A DNA stretch of 64,000 nt, taken from the NCBI RefSeq assembly GCF_001571045.1, contig NZ_BCSV01000005.1, positions 221,090 through 285,089 of the forward strand, given 5' to 3'. The notes under the pieces are model-generated. The model did not search any database. It was not told where the DNA came from and saw nothing but the letters and a program-made list of their open reading frames with translations. The position numbers were made by a program, and so were the translations under genes. This DNA comes from Curtobacterium ammoniigenes NBRC 101786. GTDB lineage: Bacteria; Actinomycetota; Actinomycetes; Actinomycetales; Microbacteriaceae. Below, piece by piece: positions 48,740-62,201 of this stretch; the first letter of the stretch is position 1; the number at the start of each line of letters is the position of its first letter.

Positions 48740-48773
48740 GACAGCCCCGCCCGGTCCGCCGGGCGGGGCTGTC
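48740..48773 (+). terminator. Terminator after rplT
   Basis: A perfect 15-base stem GACAGCCCCGCCCGG (48740-48754) with its complement (48759-48773) around the tetraloop TCCG. Confidence 0.92.
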
Positions 48774-48836
48774 TGCGTCGTACGGTGCTAGCGGCACCCG
48801 AATACGTGGGCCCAGAGACCCTGGAAGACTTGACGC

Positions 48837-49700
48837 GTGCCAGAGCTGCTTGAGAACCCTCGCGCCGGCCGCGTCCGAGCGGTCGCGGCCTTGTCCCGAA
48901 AAGACGCCCGTCAGGAATCCGGCCTGTTCCTGGCCGAGGGTCCGCAAGCCGCGCGCGAGGCGCTGCGCTTTCGTCCTGATCTGGTGCGCGAACTCTTCGT
49001 GACCCCGAGCGCCGCCGAACGCTACGGCATCGCGGACGACGCGCGCGCCGCCGATGTGCCGCTGCTCTTCGCGAGTGAGGATGTGATCGCTGCGATGGCG
49101 GACACGGTCACACCCCAGGGCGTGGTTGCGGTCTGCCAGCAGTTCCCGGTATCCGTCCGCACCGTCTTCGGCGACGCCGCGACTGGTGACAATAAAGGAC
49201 GGCCGCAGATGGTCGCCGTGCTCGAGCAGGTCAGGGATCCCGGGAACGCGGGCACGATCCTCCGTGCCGCGGATGCCGCAGGGGCGGCAGCGGTCGTGAT
49301 GACCGGCCGATCGGTCGACCCCTACAACCCCAAGGTCGTGCGATCCACGACGGGATCGCTGTTCCACGTTCCGGTTGCGGTCGGCGCGGAGCTGAAGGAC
49401 GTGGTCGACCGGGCGCGCTCGGCGGGCTTCGCAGTTCTGGCGGCGGACGTGTCAGGAGACGACTTGCCGACGGTGCGTGGCGACGGTGCGCTCGACGGTC
49501 CGGTCGCCTGGGTATTCGGAAACGAGGCGCGGGGCCTCACCAGCGATGACCTGGAACTGGTGGACCGCGCCGTGCGTGTTCCCATCTACGGGCATGCCGA
49601 GTCGATGAACCTCGCGACCGCGGCCTCGGTCTGCCTGTATGAGACAGCATTCGTCCACAGGAGCACTACGGCGGATGGGGGACCGGACCTGGCCCGGTAG
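48837..49700 (+). CDS. SpoU/TrmH family RNA 2'-O-methyltransferase
   Basis: 287-residue SPOUT enzyme. The N-terminal substrate-binding domain (ESGLFLAEGPQAAREALR, LFVTP) is of the L30e-like type. The knotted catalytic domain has motif 1 DPGNAGTILRAADAAGAAAV, motif 2 AWVFGNEARGL and motif 3 VPIYGHAESMNLATAASVCL. Relatives methylate 23S rRNA or tRNA ribose, as in TsnR-like enzymes; the site is unknown. The GTG is the family start. It precedes pheS, whose start lies 11 bases after this stop. Its own promoter is unclear; AAGACT six bases upstream is a weak -10. Confidence 0.9.
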   Translation: MPELLENPRAGRVRAVAALSRKDARQESGLFLAEGPQAAREALRFRPDLVRELFVTPSAAERYGIADDARAADVPLLFASEDVIAAMADTVTPQGVVAVCQQFPVSVRTVFGDAATGDNKGRPQMVAVLEQVRDPGNAGTILRAADAAGAAAVVMTGRSVDPYNPKVVRSTTGSLFHVPVAVGAELKDVVDRARSAGFAVLAADVSGDDLPTVRGDGALDGPVAWVFGNEARGLTSDDLELVDRAVRVPIYGHAESMNLATAASVCLYETAFVHRSTTADGGPDLAR

Positions 49701-49703
49701 GGT
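49698..49703 (+). promoter_or_regulatory. -10 element for pheS
   Basis: TAGGGT overlapping the preceding stop codon and eight bases before GTG 49712. It supports that start over TTG 49703. Confidence 0.5.
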
Positions 49704-49711
49704 TGAGAACC

Positions 49712-50752
49712 GTGTCAGACCCTGTGGAGATCAGTGGACCCGCTGTGGCGGAGGCCGTCGAAAGCGCGCTCGCCGCTGTGCGTGCGGCGTCGTCGATTGC
49801 CGAGCTGAAGGCGGCGCGGAGCGTGCACGCGGGCGAGCACTCACTCCTGGCGCGAATGAACGCGTCGATGCGTACTGTCCCACCCGCGGAGAAGGCGGCG
49901 GCAGGCAAGCTGATCGGTCAGGCCCGAGCAACCGTCGCAGAAGCGATCGCTGCGCGTGAGGCAGGGCTCGCTGAGGATGAAGAGCGCATGCGCCTCGCCT
50001 CGGAGGCGGTGGACGTGACGGCGCTCCCGTCGCGGTGGAACAGCGGAGCGCGGCACCCGCTCTCGCTCCTGCAGGAGACCGTTGCCGACATCTTCGTCGC
50101 GATGGGGTGGGAGATCGCGGAAGGGCCCGAGCTCGAGCACGAGTGGTTCAACTTCGACGCGCTCAACTTCGATGAGGACCATCCCGCCCGCGCCATGCAG
50201 GACACACTGTTCGTCGAGCCGGCGGACCGTCACCTCCTCCTGCGCACGCATACGTCGCCGGTGCAGGTCCGGTCCTTGCTCGACCGTCCCCTGCCGCTGT
50301 ACGTCATCGCGCCGGGCCGTGTCTACCGGTCTGACGAGCTCGATGCGACGCACACGCCCGTCTTCACGCAGGTTGAGGGCATTGCGATCGACCGCGGGCT
50401 GACCATGGCGCACCTGCGCGGCACGCTCGAGCACTTCGCGCGGCAGATGTTCGGCCAGCAGGCCCAGATCCGGCTCCGCCCCAATTACTTCCCGTTCACG
50501 GAGCCGTCCGCCGAGATGGACGTCTGGCAGCCGAATGCCAAGGGCGGAGCCCGGTGGGTCGAATGGGGAGGCTGCGGCATGGTCAATCCGAATGTGTTGC
50601 GTTCTGCAGGCATCGACCCAGCCGAATATCAAGGATTCGCCTTCGGCATGGGTATTGAGCGCACCGTCCAGTTCCGGCATGAGATCGCTGACATGCGTGA
50701 TTTCGTGGAGGGCGACATCCGGTTTTCGCAGCAGTTCGGAATGGTGGTCTGA
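49712..50752 (+). CDS. pheS: Phenylalanine-tRNA ligase alpha subunit
   Basis: Catalytic subunit of the class IIc synthetase. It is 346 residues: an N-terminal coiled-coil for tRNA binding (residues about 10-90), then the aminoacylation domain. Motif 1 lies near HPLSLLQETVADIFVAMGWE. Motif 2 is VIAPGRVYRSDELDATHTPVFTQVEG, and motif 3 is FAFGMGIERTVQFRHEI. GTG 49712 starts MSDPVEISGP, as in relatives. The stop overlaps the pheT ATG (TGATG), ensuring equal subunits. Confidence 0.97.
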   Translation: MSDPVEISGPAVAEAVESALAAVRAASSIAELKAARSVHAGEHSLLARMNASMRTVPPAEKAAAGKLIGQARATVAEAIAAREAGLAEDEERMRLASEAVDVTALPSRWNSGARHPLSLLQETVADIFVAMGWEIAEGPELEHEWFNFDALNFDEDHPARAMQDTLFVEPADRHLLLRTHTSPVQVRSLLDRPLPLYVIAPGRVYRSDELDATHTPVFTQVEGIAIDRGLTMAHLRGTLEHFARQMFGQQAQIRLRPNYFPFTEPSAEMDVWQPNAKGGARWVEWGGCGMVNPNVLRSAGIDPAEYQGFAFGMGIERTVQFRHEIADMRDFVEGDIRFSQQFGMVV

Positions 50753-53247
50753 TGCGCGTCCCGCTTCGCTGGCTCGGAGAGTACGTCGACCTCCCCGAGG
50801 ACGTCTCGCTCGAGCATGTGCATGCCGCGCTCGTCTCCGTCGGCTTCGAAGAGGAGGCCGAGCACACGTTCGATCTCACGGGTCCGATTGTCGTCGGTCG
50901 GGTCATGGAGCGCCTTCCGGAGCCGCAGTCGAACGGCAAGACCATCAACTGGTGCCAGGTCGACGTCGGTGAATCGGAGCCGCGTGGCATCGTCTGCGGG
51001 GCGCACAACTTCGATGTCGGCGACCTCGTGGTCGTCACGCTCCCGGGGGCGGTCCTCCCCGGTCCGTTCCCCATCGCCGCGCGCAAGACGTACGGGCATA
51101 TCTCCGACGGCATGATCGCGTCGGCGCGGGAGCTCGGCCTTTCGGAGGACCACGAGGGCATCCTGCGGCTTGCGGATCTCGGCCTCGATGCCCCAGTCGG
51201 TCACGATGCCATCGCCCTGCTCGGCCTCGATGATGCAGCGGTCGAGATCAATGTGACGCCTGACCGCGGATACGCGCTGAGCATCCGGGGTGTCGCCCGC
51301 GAGTACGCGCACGCGACCGGAGCGACCTTCACCGACCCAGCAACGACGGTCACAGCGACACACGGCGATGGATTCCCCGTCCTGATCGACGATGCCGCAC
51401 CCATCCGCGGACGAGTCGGTGCAACCACGTTCCTGACCCGCACCGTCCGCGGAATCGATGCGACGCGTCCGACACCGCCCTGGATGCGCGCACGGCTCCG
51501 GCTCGCCGGAGTTCGGTCGATCTCGTTGCCGGTGGATATCACGAACTACGTCATGCTCGAGCTCGGGCAGCCGCTGCACGGCTACGACCTTGCGAAGGTG
51601 CAGGGCGGTCTGACGGTTCGTCGGGCGTCCCCGGGCGAGCACCTCACGACGCTGGACGGCACCGACCGCACGCTCGACCCGCAGGATCTCGTCATCGCCG
51701 ACGACGCCGGGCCGGTCGGACTCGCCGGGGTCATGGGCGGAGCGCGGACCGAGATGGGTGCTGGCACCACCGATGTCCTGATCGAGGCCGCCCGCTTCGA
51801 GCAGGTCTCCATCGCCCGTACCGCGCGTCGGCACAAGCTCGGCAGTGAGGCATCGCGGCGGTTCGAGCGCGGCGTGGATCCGCTCGTGGCGGAACCCGCA
51901 GCGTCTCGCGCAGTGCAGCTGCTGGTCGAGTTGGCTGGCGGGACCGCGGACGAGCTCGGTTCGACGGTCGTCGACGATGCGCCCCCGACGCCGATCGTCT
52001 TGCACATGGACCGGGCCGCATCAGTGATGGGCGTCGACTACTCCGCGGCCGAGATCCTCGGCACGCTCCGGGCGATCGGCGCCGAGGTCGCGGAGTCCGG
52101 TCCGGTGCTGACCATCACACCGCCGAGCTGGCGGCCAGACCTCGTCGATGATGTCTCGCTGGTCGAGGAGATCGCGCGCATCGTCGGATACGGCCGCATC
52201 CCGAGCGTGCTTCCGGTCGCCCCGCCCGGACGCGGTCTGTCGCCATCGCAGCGGGCAGCACGCCGCGTGTCGAACGCGCTCGCTGCCGTCGGTCTCACCG
52301 AGGTCGTGACGGCCCCCTTCGTATCGGCCGTCACCGCGGCACAGTTCCCGGGAATCGACCCGTCCGGAGGGCCGTCGGTCGCGCTCGCGAATCCGCTCGA
52401 TCGTGCGCTTCCGCTCTTGCGTCGGAGCGGGCTGCCCGGTCTCGTCGAAGCTGTTCGACGGAACGTCGGGCGCGGACTCACCGATGTTGCGGTGTACGAG
52501 ACCGCTCGTGTCTTCCTGCCGCCGGCCGGCGCTGAACTCGGCACCGCGGACATCCCGCAGGGCGGAGCGCTCCCGTCGGCCGCGACACTGGCAGCGATGA
52601 ACGCGTCGCTGCCCGCGCAGCCACGGCACGTGACGGTCGTGCTGGCCGGGGATCGGGTGCTGAAGCAACCCGGTCTCGCGGCGCAGCCCTGGGGGATCGG
52701 CGACGCGCTGGATATCGCTCGAGCGATCGTCTGGGCTGTGGGAAACGCCGAACTGTCGGTGCGTCAGACGGTGCATCCGTCGTTCCATCCGGGGCGCGCG
52801 GCGGTGCTCGCGATCGGCGAGACCGAGATCGGCGTGGCCGGCGAGCTGCTGCCGTCCCTGACCTCGGAGCTCGACCTTCCACGCGTCGTCGCTGCCCTGG
52901 AGATCGATCTCGACGCGCTCGTCGCCGCCACGCCCGAGGCGCTTACGGTCACGCCGATCGTGAGCTTCCCTGCCGCAACGCAAGACCTTTCGCTCGTCGT
53001 GGATGACTCCGTTCCGGCGGGAGCGCTGCTCGACGTCATCAAAACAGGAGCGGGTGATCTGCTGGAGTATGCTCGCCTCGTGGACGACTATCGGGGCGCC
53101 GGCGTGAACGAGGGGCAGAAGTCCCTGACGTTCGCGCTGCGATTCCGCGCCGCGGACCGCACCTTGACTGCCGCTGAGGCGAGCGCCGCTCGTGACACGG
53201 CCGTCCGACGTGCGGGCGAGCGATTCGGGGCGACCCTGCGCGACTGA
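50752..53247 (+). CDS. pheT: Phenylalanine-tRNA ligase beta subunit
   Basis: Partner of PheS in the tetrameric enzyme; it carries the editing site. It is 831 residues. The domains in order are the EMAP/tRNA-binding OB fold ([20 protein letters not shown]) near residue 85, B3/B4 editing domain ([24 protein letters not shown]), the B5 domain ([24 protein letters not shown]), the catalytic-like core and the C-terminal FDX-ACB domain ([18 protein letters not shown]). The length is normal. The arg cluster begins 77 bases after its stop. Confidence 0.97.
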   Translation: MRVPLRWLGEYVDLPEDVSLEHVHAALVSVGFEEEAEHTFDLTGPIVVGRVMERLPEPQSNGKTINWCQVDVGESEPRGIVCGAHNFDVGDLVVVTLPGAVLPGPFPIAARKTYGHISDGMIASARELGLSEDHEGILRLADLGLDAPVGHDAIALLGLDDAAVEINVTPDRGYALSIRGVAREYAHATGATFTDPATTVTATHGDGFPVLIDDAAPIRGRVGATTFLTRTVRGIDATRPTPPWMRARLRLAGVRSISLPVDITNYVMLELGQPLHGYDLAKVQGGLTVRRASPGEHLTTLDGTDRTLDPQDLVIADDAGPVGLAGVMGGARTEMGAGTTDVLIEAARFEQVSIARTARRHKLGSEASRRFERGVDPLVAEPAASRAVQLLVELAGGTADELGSTVVDDAPPTPIVLHMDRAASVMGVDYSAAEILGTLRAIGAEVAESGPVLTITPPSWRPDLVDDVSLVEEIARIVGYGRIPSVLPVAPPGRGLSPSQRAARRVSNALAAVGLTEVVTAPFVSAVTAAQFPGIDPSGGPSVALANPLDRALPLLRRSGLPGLVEAVRRNVGRGLTDVAVYETARVFLPPAGAELGTADIPQGGALPSAATLAAMNASLPAQPRHVTVVLAGDRVLKQPGLAAQPWGIGDALDIARAIVWAVGNAELSVRQTVHPSFHPGRAAVLAIGETEIGVAGELLPSLTSELDLPRVVAALEIDLDALVAATPEALTVTPIVSFPAATQDLSLVVDDSVPAGALLDVIKTGAGDLLEYARLVDDYRGAGVNEGQKSLTFALRFRAADRTLTAAEASAARDTAVRRAGERFGATLRD

Positions 53248-53324
53248 TTCCGCATCGGATCAGCGTTGCCGGGGTCGCCGCCTTCGACCGCTTGAGCCAA
53301 GTCCGATCACGAGGTGGAAATCAG

Positions 53325-54443
53325 ATGTCCATATCCGTTGCCGTCGCAGGAGCGAGCGGCTACGCGGGCGGCGAGGTCCTTCGCCTGCTCTCCGCGCACC
53401 CCGAGTTCGACGTTCGCACGGTGACCGCGTTCCGCAGCGCCGGGGAACGACTCATCGACGTGCAACCACATCTGCGCTCGTTCGCGCATCTGCGCCTGTC
53501 CGAAACGACGTCCGCGACGCTCGCGGGACACGACGTGGTGTTCCTCGCGCTCCCGCACGGTGAGTCCGGCGCGATCACGGCGGATCTGCCGGACGAGACC
53601 GTGGTGGTCGATTGCGGCGCTGACCACCGCCTCACCGACCGGGCGGCGTGGGATCGCTTTTACGGGGGTGACTACTTCGGCGCGTGGACGTACGGTCTCC
53701 CGGAGCTGCTTCGTGCCGCCAGTGTGACCGATCGGCCCGCGCAGCCCGACGAGTGGCGGGACACTGGGGCGGACCATCCTGGGGGCGCCGATGACGGCAA
53801 GCAGCGTGCGCTCCTCCGTGGCACGAAACGCATCGCCGTGCCGGGCTGCAACGTCACCGCGGTCACGCTCGGAATCGCGCCCGGCGTGCACGCCGGCGTC
53901 GTCGAGTCCGACGACCTGGTCGCCGTGTTGAGTGTGGGTCCATCCGGCGCCGGGAAGAAGCTCGCGCCGTCGTACCTCGCAGCGGAGATTATGGGCTCCG
54001 CGAGTGCGTACGCAGTCGGGGGCACTCATCGGCACATCCCCGAGATTCAGCAGAACTTGCGCGTTGCCGGCGCCTCGAGCGTTCGCGTCTCGTTCACACC
54101 GGTGCTCGTCCCGATGGCGCGAGGGATCCTTGCGACCACCACGGCGCGCCTTGCCCCGGGCGTCGGCGCGCACGATGTGCGCTGGGCCTGGGAGCAGGCG
54201 TACGCCGACGAGCCGTTCGTTCACCTGCTTCCCGCCGGGCAGATGCCGCGTGTGGCTGACACGATCGGCGCGAACACTGCGCTGATCGGGCTCGCGGTCG
54301 ACGAATCGGCCGGCCGCGTGGTCACGGTGACCGCGCTCGACAATCTCGTGAAGGGCACCGCCGGTGCGGCGATCCAGTCCGCGAATATCGCGCTCGGACT
54401 TCCCGAAGCGCTCGGCCTCAGCGTGAACGGGGTAGCACCATGA
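53325..54443 (+). CDS. argC: N-acetyl-gamma-glutamyl-phosphate reductase
   Basis: NADPH reduction of acetylglutamyl phosphate in arginine synthesis. It is 372 residues. The Rossmann motif [22 protein letters not shown] starts the protein. The catalytic cysteine is in [16 protein letters not shown], and the histidine motif is [15 protein letters not shown] hydrophilic insert of about 28 residues ([20 protein letters not shown] onward) lies between YGLPEL and LRGTKRI, making it longer than the usual ~345. ATG 53325 follows AGGTGG; in-frame TTG-type starts upstream lack this. It is the first gene of argCJBDF. Confidence 0.95.
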   Translation: MSISVAVAGASGYAGGEVLRLLSAHPEFDVRTVTAFRSAGERLIDVQPHLRSFAHLRLSETTSATLAGHDVVFLALPHGESGAITADLPDETVVVDCGADHRLTDRAAWDRFYGGDYFGAWTYGLPELLRAASVTDRPAQPDEWRDTGADHPGGADDGKQRALLRGTKRIAVPGCNVTAVTLGIAPGVHAGVVESDDLVAVLSVGPSGAGKKLAPSYLAAEIMGSASAYAVGGTHRHIPEIQQNLRVAGASSVRVSFTPVLVPMARGILATTTARLAPGVGAHDVRWAWEQAYADEPFVHLLPAGQMPRVADTIGANTALIGLAVDESAGRVVTVTALDNLVKGTAGAAIQSANIALGLPEALGLSVNGVAP

Positions 54444-55648
54444 CGACGATCCCAGCATCCGACGCAGCCGCGACGAACGACGCGTCGTCGCAGGGAGTGA
54501 CGGCCGCCGCCGGCTTCCGAGCCGCTGGCGCGACGGCCGGCTTGAAGACGAGCGGAAAGCCCGATGTCGCACTCGTCGTGAATGACGGGCCCGCCGACGC
54601 GGTGGCCGCGGTCTTCACCTCGAACCGGGCGAAAGCGCACCCGGTGATCTGGTCCCAGCAGGTCGCTGCCGACGGCCGTGCGCGTGCCGTCTTCCTCAAT
54701 TCGGGAGGCGCGAACTGCTTCACGGGGTCCTTCGGCTTCCAGACGACCCACCTGACGGCGGAAGCGGTGGCCGCGGCGCTCGATCTGTCGGCGACTGATG
54801 TCCTCATCTGTTCCACCGGTCTTATCGGCGTCGGGGATCAGACGTTCCGAGACGGCGTTCTCCGCGGCGTCGAGCTGACGGCGTCCGCGCTGTCAGGAGA
54901 CGGCGGACCTGGTGCAGCGACCGCGATCATGACGACGGACACGAGGCCGAAGACGTCGGTGGTGACCGAAGACGGCTGGACGGTCGGCGGCATGGCGAAA
55001 GGCGCTGGGATGCTCGCGCCCGGCCTTGCGACCATGCTCGTTGTGATCACGACCGACGTTGCACTGTCCTCGGACGACCTCGACCAGGCGCTGCGCGCCG
55101 CGACCCGCGTCACGTTCGATCGCGTCGACTCCGACGGCTGCATGTCGACGAACGACACGGTCATCGTGATGGCGTCGGGAGCCTCCGGCCAGAAGCCTGA
55201 GGTCGGTGACTTTCAGGAGGCACTCACCGCGGTATGCGCGGACCTTGCGCGCCAGCTCCAGCAGGACGCCGAGGGCGCAAGCCACGACATCGCGATCGAG
55301 GTGGTGGGTGCGGCGAGCGAGGACGACGCGGTCGAGGTGGGGCGAGCAGTTGCGCGGAACAACCTGTTCAAGGCAGCGGTGTTCGGCAATGATCCGAACT
55401 GGGGCAGAGTGCTCGCTGCAATCGGCACGACCTCCGCGCGTTTCGATCCCTACGAGGTCGATGTGCACATGAACGGCGTCCGTGTCTGCCACGCGGGTGC
55501 ACCCGATCGACCGTCGGACGACGTCGATCTCACACCGCGCGACGTTCACGTCCGCATCGACCTGCAGGTCGGCCCGGCGTCGGCGACCATCCTGACGAAC
55601 GACCTCACGCACGACTACGTGCACGAGAACTCGGCGTACTCGAGTTGA
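54440..55648 (+). CDS. argJ: Bifunctional glutamate N-acetyltransferase/amino-acid acetyltransferase
   Basis: Transfers acetyl from N-acetylornithine to glutamate, the cyclic route, and may also use acetyl-CoA. It is 402 residues. The self-cleavage site is the Ala-Thr bond in [20 protein letters not shown], where Thr becomes the catalytic nucleophile. Oxyanion and C-terminal motifs ([51 protein letters not shown]) are intact. ATG 54440 overlaps the argC stop as ATGA. Its stop overlaps a TTG, but argB is better started at ATG 55663. Confidence 0.96.
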   Translation: MTTIPASDAAATNDASSQGVTAAAGFRAAGATAGLKTSGKPDVALVVNDGPADAVAAVFTSNRAKAHPVIWSQQVAADGRARAVFLNSGGANCFTGSFGFQTTHLTAEAVAAALDLSATDVLICSTGLIGVGDQTFRDGVLRGVELTASALSGDGGPGAATAIMTTDTRPKTSVVTEDGWTVGGMAKGAGMLAPGLATMLVVITTDVALSSDDLDQALRAATRVTFDRVDSDGCMSTNDTVIVMASGASGQKPEVGDFQEALTAVCADLARQLQQDAEGASHDIAIEVVGAASEDDAVEVGRAVARNNLFKAAVFGNDPNWGRVLAAIGTTSARFDPYEVDVHMNGVRVCHAGAPDRPSDDVDLTPRDVHVRIDLQVGPASATILTNDLTHDYVHENSAYSS

Positions 55649-55662
55649 GCGAGGGCGACCCG

Positions 55663-56691
55663 ATGCAGAGCGAGCACGAACTCGCCGCCGTCAAGGCAGC
55701 GACGCTGATCGAGTCTCTCCCGTGGCTCAAGCGATTCTCAGGGAAGATCGTCGTCGTCAAGTTCGGCGGGAACGCGATGGTCGACGACGACCTCAAGCGC
55801 GCGTTCGCCGAGGACATGGTCTACCTGCGGTACGCGGGTCTGTTCCCGGTGGTCGTGCACGGCGGCGGACCGCAGATCTCTGCTGCTCTCAACAAGCAGG
55901 GGATCGAGTCCGAGTTCCGCGGGGGCTATCGCGTGACGACCACGGCAGCCATCTCGGTGGTCCGCGACGTGCTCGCCGGCGAGATCAATCGCGAGATCGT
56001 CGATCTCATCAACGAACACGGTGAGGGGCTCGGTGTCGGCGTGTTCGGCGATGGGGGATCACTGTTCACCGGCGAGCAGCGCGGAGTCATGATCGACGGC
56101 GAGCTGTTCGACCTCGGCCACGTCGGTGACATCACGCACGTCGATCCCTCCGGCGTGCGCGCCGCGCTCGCCGCAGGCAGCATTCCGGTGGTCTCGAGCA
56201 TCGCTGTCGACGGCGCGCACCCGGACCAGGCGCTGAACGTGAACGCCGATGCTGCTGCCGCCGCACTGGCCATCGCGCTCGGTGCTGCGAAGCTCATGAT
56301 GCTCACCGACGTGCCCGGGCTCTATCGGAACTGGCCGGACCGCGACTCCGTCATCGATCTCATTGCGGTCGACGAACTTCGGGAGCTGCTGCCCACGCTG
56401 GAGTCCGGGATGATCCCCAAAATGACGGCATGTCTCGATGCCGTCGTCGGGGGCGTCGGCGGAGCGACGATCATCGACGGTCGCATCCCGCACTCCATCC
56501 TGCTCGAGGTGTTCACCTTGCGCGGCGCCGGAACCGAGGTCATCCCGGATCCGCGACGACGATCCGAGAACGAGACCGCGCACGCGCAGGTCGGGCCGCG
56601 CCCCAGCAGACCCGGAACGCCGTCGCCGCTCGTTCCGCACCAGCATTCCGCTTCGACAAGCTCGACAAGCCAGGGAGACGACCAGCAATGA
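55663..56691 (+). CDS. argB: Acetylglutamate kinase, with C-terminal extension
   Basis: Phosphorylates N-acetylglutamate, the usual feedback point of arginine synthesis. It is 342 residues. VVVKFGGNAMVDDDLKRAFA, VVVHGGGPQIS and LNVNADAAAAALAIALGAAKLMMLTDVPGLY are the amino-acid kinase motifs. The family's normal end is near HSILLEVFTLRGAGTEV. The final 45 or so residues are extra and polar (RRRSENETAHAQ, then HQHSASTSSTSQGDDQQ). GAGGG before ATG 55663 favours it over TTG 55645. argD overlaps the stop as ATGA. Confidence 0.94.
   Translation: MQSEHELAAVKAATLIESLPWLKRFSGKIVVVKFGGNAMVDDDLKRAFAEDMVYLRYAGLFPVVVHGGGPQISAALNKQGIESEFRGGYRVTTTAAISVVRDVLAGEINREIVDLINEHGEGLGVGVFGDGGSLFTGEQRGVMIDGELFDLGHVGDITHVDPSGVRAALAAGSIPVVSSIAVDGAHPDQALNVNADAAAAALAIALGAAKLMMLTDVPGLYRNWPDRDSVIDLIAVDELRELLPTLESGMIPKMTACLDAVVGGVGGATIIDGRIPHSILLEVFTLRGAGTEVIPDPRRRSENETAHAQVGPRPSRPGTPSPLVPHQHSASTSSTSQGDDQQ
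56652..56666 (+). repeat. TTCGACAAGCTCGAC motif at the end of argB
   Basis: This 15-mer, followed by AAGCC, resembles the TTCGACAAGCTCA-type core of dispersed palindromic repeats that I recall as common in Micrococcales genomes. It occupies codons of the non-family tail of argB. It is a single copy here, so the identity as a repeat is tentative. Confidence 0.3.
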
Positions 56692-57890
56692 CGACGAGTA
56701 CCGAGACTGCCCCGTGGGCCGATCGCTTCGGCGCGTCGCTGATGCGTTCCCTCGTGCCGCCGAAGGTCATGCTGGATCATGGGCGCGGATGCCGTGTGTG
56801 GGACGTCAACGGCAAGGAGTATCTGGACTTCCTCGCCGGGATCGCCGTGAATTCACTCGGGCACGCACATCCGGCGATCGTTCGCGCAATCACCGAGCAG
56901 TCGCAGAAGCTCATGCATGTCTCGAACTATTTCGCCACCCCGCCGCAACTCGAGCTCGCCGAGCGGCTAAAGCGGATCACCGGGGCCGGTGATGCAGGGC
57001 GGGTGTACTTCGGGAACTCCGGTGCCGAGGCGAACGAGGCCGCGTTCAAGCTGGCTCGACTGAACAAGGGTGCCGACGGTCGACGCACACGAATCCTGAC
57101 ACTGCAGAATTCCTTCCACGGTCGCACCATGGGAGCCCTCGCGCTGACGGGAAAGCCCGCGCTCCGTGCCGACTTCGAGCCGATGGTGCCGGGCGTGGAG
57201 CACATCGACTCCACGATCGAGGCCCTTGCGGCGGTGATCGACGACCGCGTCGCAGCGCTGGTGGTCGAACCGATCAAGGGAGAAGCCGGGGTCGTGGATC
57301 TCCCGGAGGGCTACCTCCAGGAGGCGCGTCGCTTGACCGAAGCGCACGGCGCCCTGCTCATCCTCGACGAGATTCAGACGGGAGTCGGTCGGACCGGCTC
57401 GTGGTTCGCGTTCCAATCCCACGGCATCACCCCGGATGCGATCACGATCGCGAAGGGCATCGCGGGGGGCTTCCCGATCGGGGCCCTCGTCACGTTCGGG
57501 TGGGCTTCGGACCTCTTCTCCGCAGGGCAGCACGGCTCCACGTTCGGGGGCAACCCGTTGGCGACCAGTGTCGCGAACGCGGTGCTCGCAGAAATCGAGA
57601 CGTCCGGTCTTGTGGACGCGGCCATCGAAAAGGGCAAGCGACTTCGTGCAGGCATTGCGCGCCTCCAGAGCCCGCTGGTGGAAGAAGTGCGCGGCGCAGG
57701 CCTGCTCGTCGGCGTCGGACTCACGAAGCCGGTCGCTGCGGCGATCTCCGCCGATGCGCTCGAGCGTGGCGTCATCCTGAACGCGCCGAACGAATCGAGC
57801 TTGCGTATCGCACCCCCGCTCATTGTCACAAACGATGAGATCGACGAGTTCCTCGGCGTTCTCGCCAACAGCTTGGAGGCTGTCGCATGA
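56688..57890 (+). CDS. argD: Acetylornithine aminotransferase
   Basis: PLP transaminase making N-acetylornithine. It is 400 residues, class III. The Schiff-base lysine is K256 in DAITIAKGIAGGFPIGAL. The cofactor and substrate motifs GNSGAEANEAAFKLARL, NSFHGRTMGALALTG, LILDEIQTGVGRTG and STFGGNPLATSVA are intact. It shares ATGA junctions with argB and argF. It might also act on succinyl-diaminopimelate (DapC role), as known for some homologues. Confidence 0.96.
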   Translation: MTTSTETAPWADRFGASLMRSLVPPKVMLDHGRGCRVWDVNGKEYLDFLAGIAVNSLGHAHPAIVRAITEQSQKLMHVSNYFATPPQLELAERLKRITGAGDAGRVYFGNSGAEANEAAFKLARLNKGADGRRTRILTLQNSFHGRTMGALALTGKPALRADFEPMVPGVEHIDSTIEALAAVIDDRVAALVVEPIKGEAGVVDLPEGYLQEARRLTEAHGALLILDEIQTGVGRTGSWFAFQSHGITPDAITIAKGIAGGFPIGALVTFGWASDLFSAGQHGSTFGGNPLATSVANAVLAEIETSGLVDAAIEKGKRLRAGIARLQSPLVEEVRGAGLLVGVGLTKPVAAAISADALERGVILNAPNESSLRIAPPLIVTNDEIDEFLGVLANSLEAVA

Positions 57891-58807
57891 CCCGCCATTT
57901 CCTTCGGGACGACGATGTGACGCCTGCAGAGCAGGCTGCGATCCTCGACCTCGCCGTGGCTATGAAGCAGGACCGGTGGGGTGCGAAGCCGCTTGCCGGC
58001 CCGCAGAGTGTCGCGGTGATCTTCGACAAGTCGTCTACCAGAACCCGCGTGTCGTTCCACGTCGGGATCTCCGACCTTGGCGGCATCCCGCTCATCATCT
58101 CGACCGCGAACAGCCAGCTGGGCGGCAAGGAGACCCCGTCGGACACCGCGCGCGTGCTCGAGCGCATGGTGTCGGCCATCGTCTGGCGTACCTACGGCCA
58201 GGACGGTCTCGAGGAGATGGCCGCGGGTACCACGGTTCCCGTGGTCAATGCGCTGTCGGACGATTTCCACCCCTGTCAGCTGCTCGCCGACCTGCTGACG
58301 ATCCGCGAGCATCGGGGTGCGCTTGCCGGGCAGACCGTCGCATTCGTCGGCGATGGCCGCAGCAACATGGCGCAGTCCTACTTGCTGGCGTGCGCGACCG
58401 CTGGCATGCACGTCCGCGTAGCAGCCCCCGACACGTTCGATCCGAGCCCCGACGTGGTCACTGCGGCCGAGAACAGGGCAGCTGAGACCGGCGGCTCCGT
58501 GCTCGTGGTCTCCGATCCGGTTGCTGCCGTCGCCGGAGCGGACGTCGTCGTCACGGACACCTGGGTGTCGATGGGCAAGGAGGACGAGAAGCTCGAGCGC
58601 CTCCGGATCTTCGAGCCATACCGTGTCGACGATCGGCTGATGTCGCACGCAGCGCCGGACGCGGTGTTCATGCACTGCCTTCCGGCGGACCGCGGCTACG
58701 AGGTCACCGCGGACGTGATCGACGGTCCGCGCAGCATCATCTGGGACGAGGCGGAGAACCGCCTGCACGCGCAGAAGGCGCTGCTCGCCTGGCTGCTCGC
58801 GGCCTGA
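57887..58807 (+). CDS. argF: Ornithine carbamoyltransferase
   Basis: Forms citrulline from ornithine and carbamoyl phosphate. It is 306 residues. The carbamoyl-phosphate site is [15 protein letters not shown], with [18 protein letters not shown]. The ornithine loop is [13 protein letters not shown], and the domain-2 SMG loop is [12 protein letters not shown]. All catalytic residues are present. ATG 57887 overlaps argD. In many actinobacteria argR comes next; here 43 bases lead directly to argG. Confidence 0.97.
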   Translation: MTRHFLRDDDVTPAEQAAILDLAVAMKQDRWGAKPLAGPQSVAVIFDKSSTRTRVSFHVGISDLGGIPLIISTANSQLGGKETPSDTARVLERMVSAIVWRTYGQDGLEEMAAGTTVPVVNALSDDFHPCQLLADLLTIREHRGALAGQTVAFVGDGRSNMAQSYLLACATAGMHVRVAAPDTFDPSPDVVTAAENRAAETGGSVLVVSDPVAAVAGADVVVTDTWVSMGKEDEKLERLRIFEPYRVDDRLMSHAAPDAVFMHCLPADRGYEVTADVIDGPRSIIWDEAENRLHAQKALLAWLLAA

Positions 58808-58850
58808 CCGTCCTTCCTTTTCCCGTCATTCAGCAAGGAGAACAGAAATC

Positions 58851-62171
<3,321 letters not shown>

Positions 62172-62188
62172 GCGCCGCACGGGCTCGC

Positions 62189-62194
62189 TACGAT
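62189..62194 (+). promoter_or_regulatory. -10 element for tyrS
   Basis: TACGAT seven bases before GTG 62202. The in-frame ATG at 62193 lies inside it, which argues for the GTG. Confidence 0.5.
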
Positions 62195-62201
62195 GGCGAG
62201 C

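Noticed and set aside
55645..55647. TTG 55645 as the argB start (TTGA overlap with argJ)
   Set aside because: No ribosome site precedes it, while GAGGG stands seven bases before ATG 55663.
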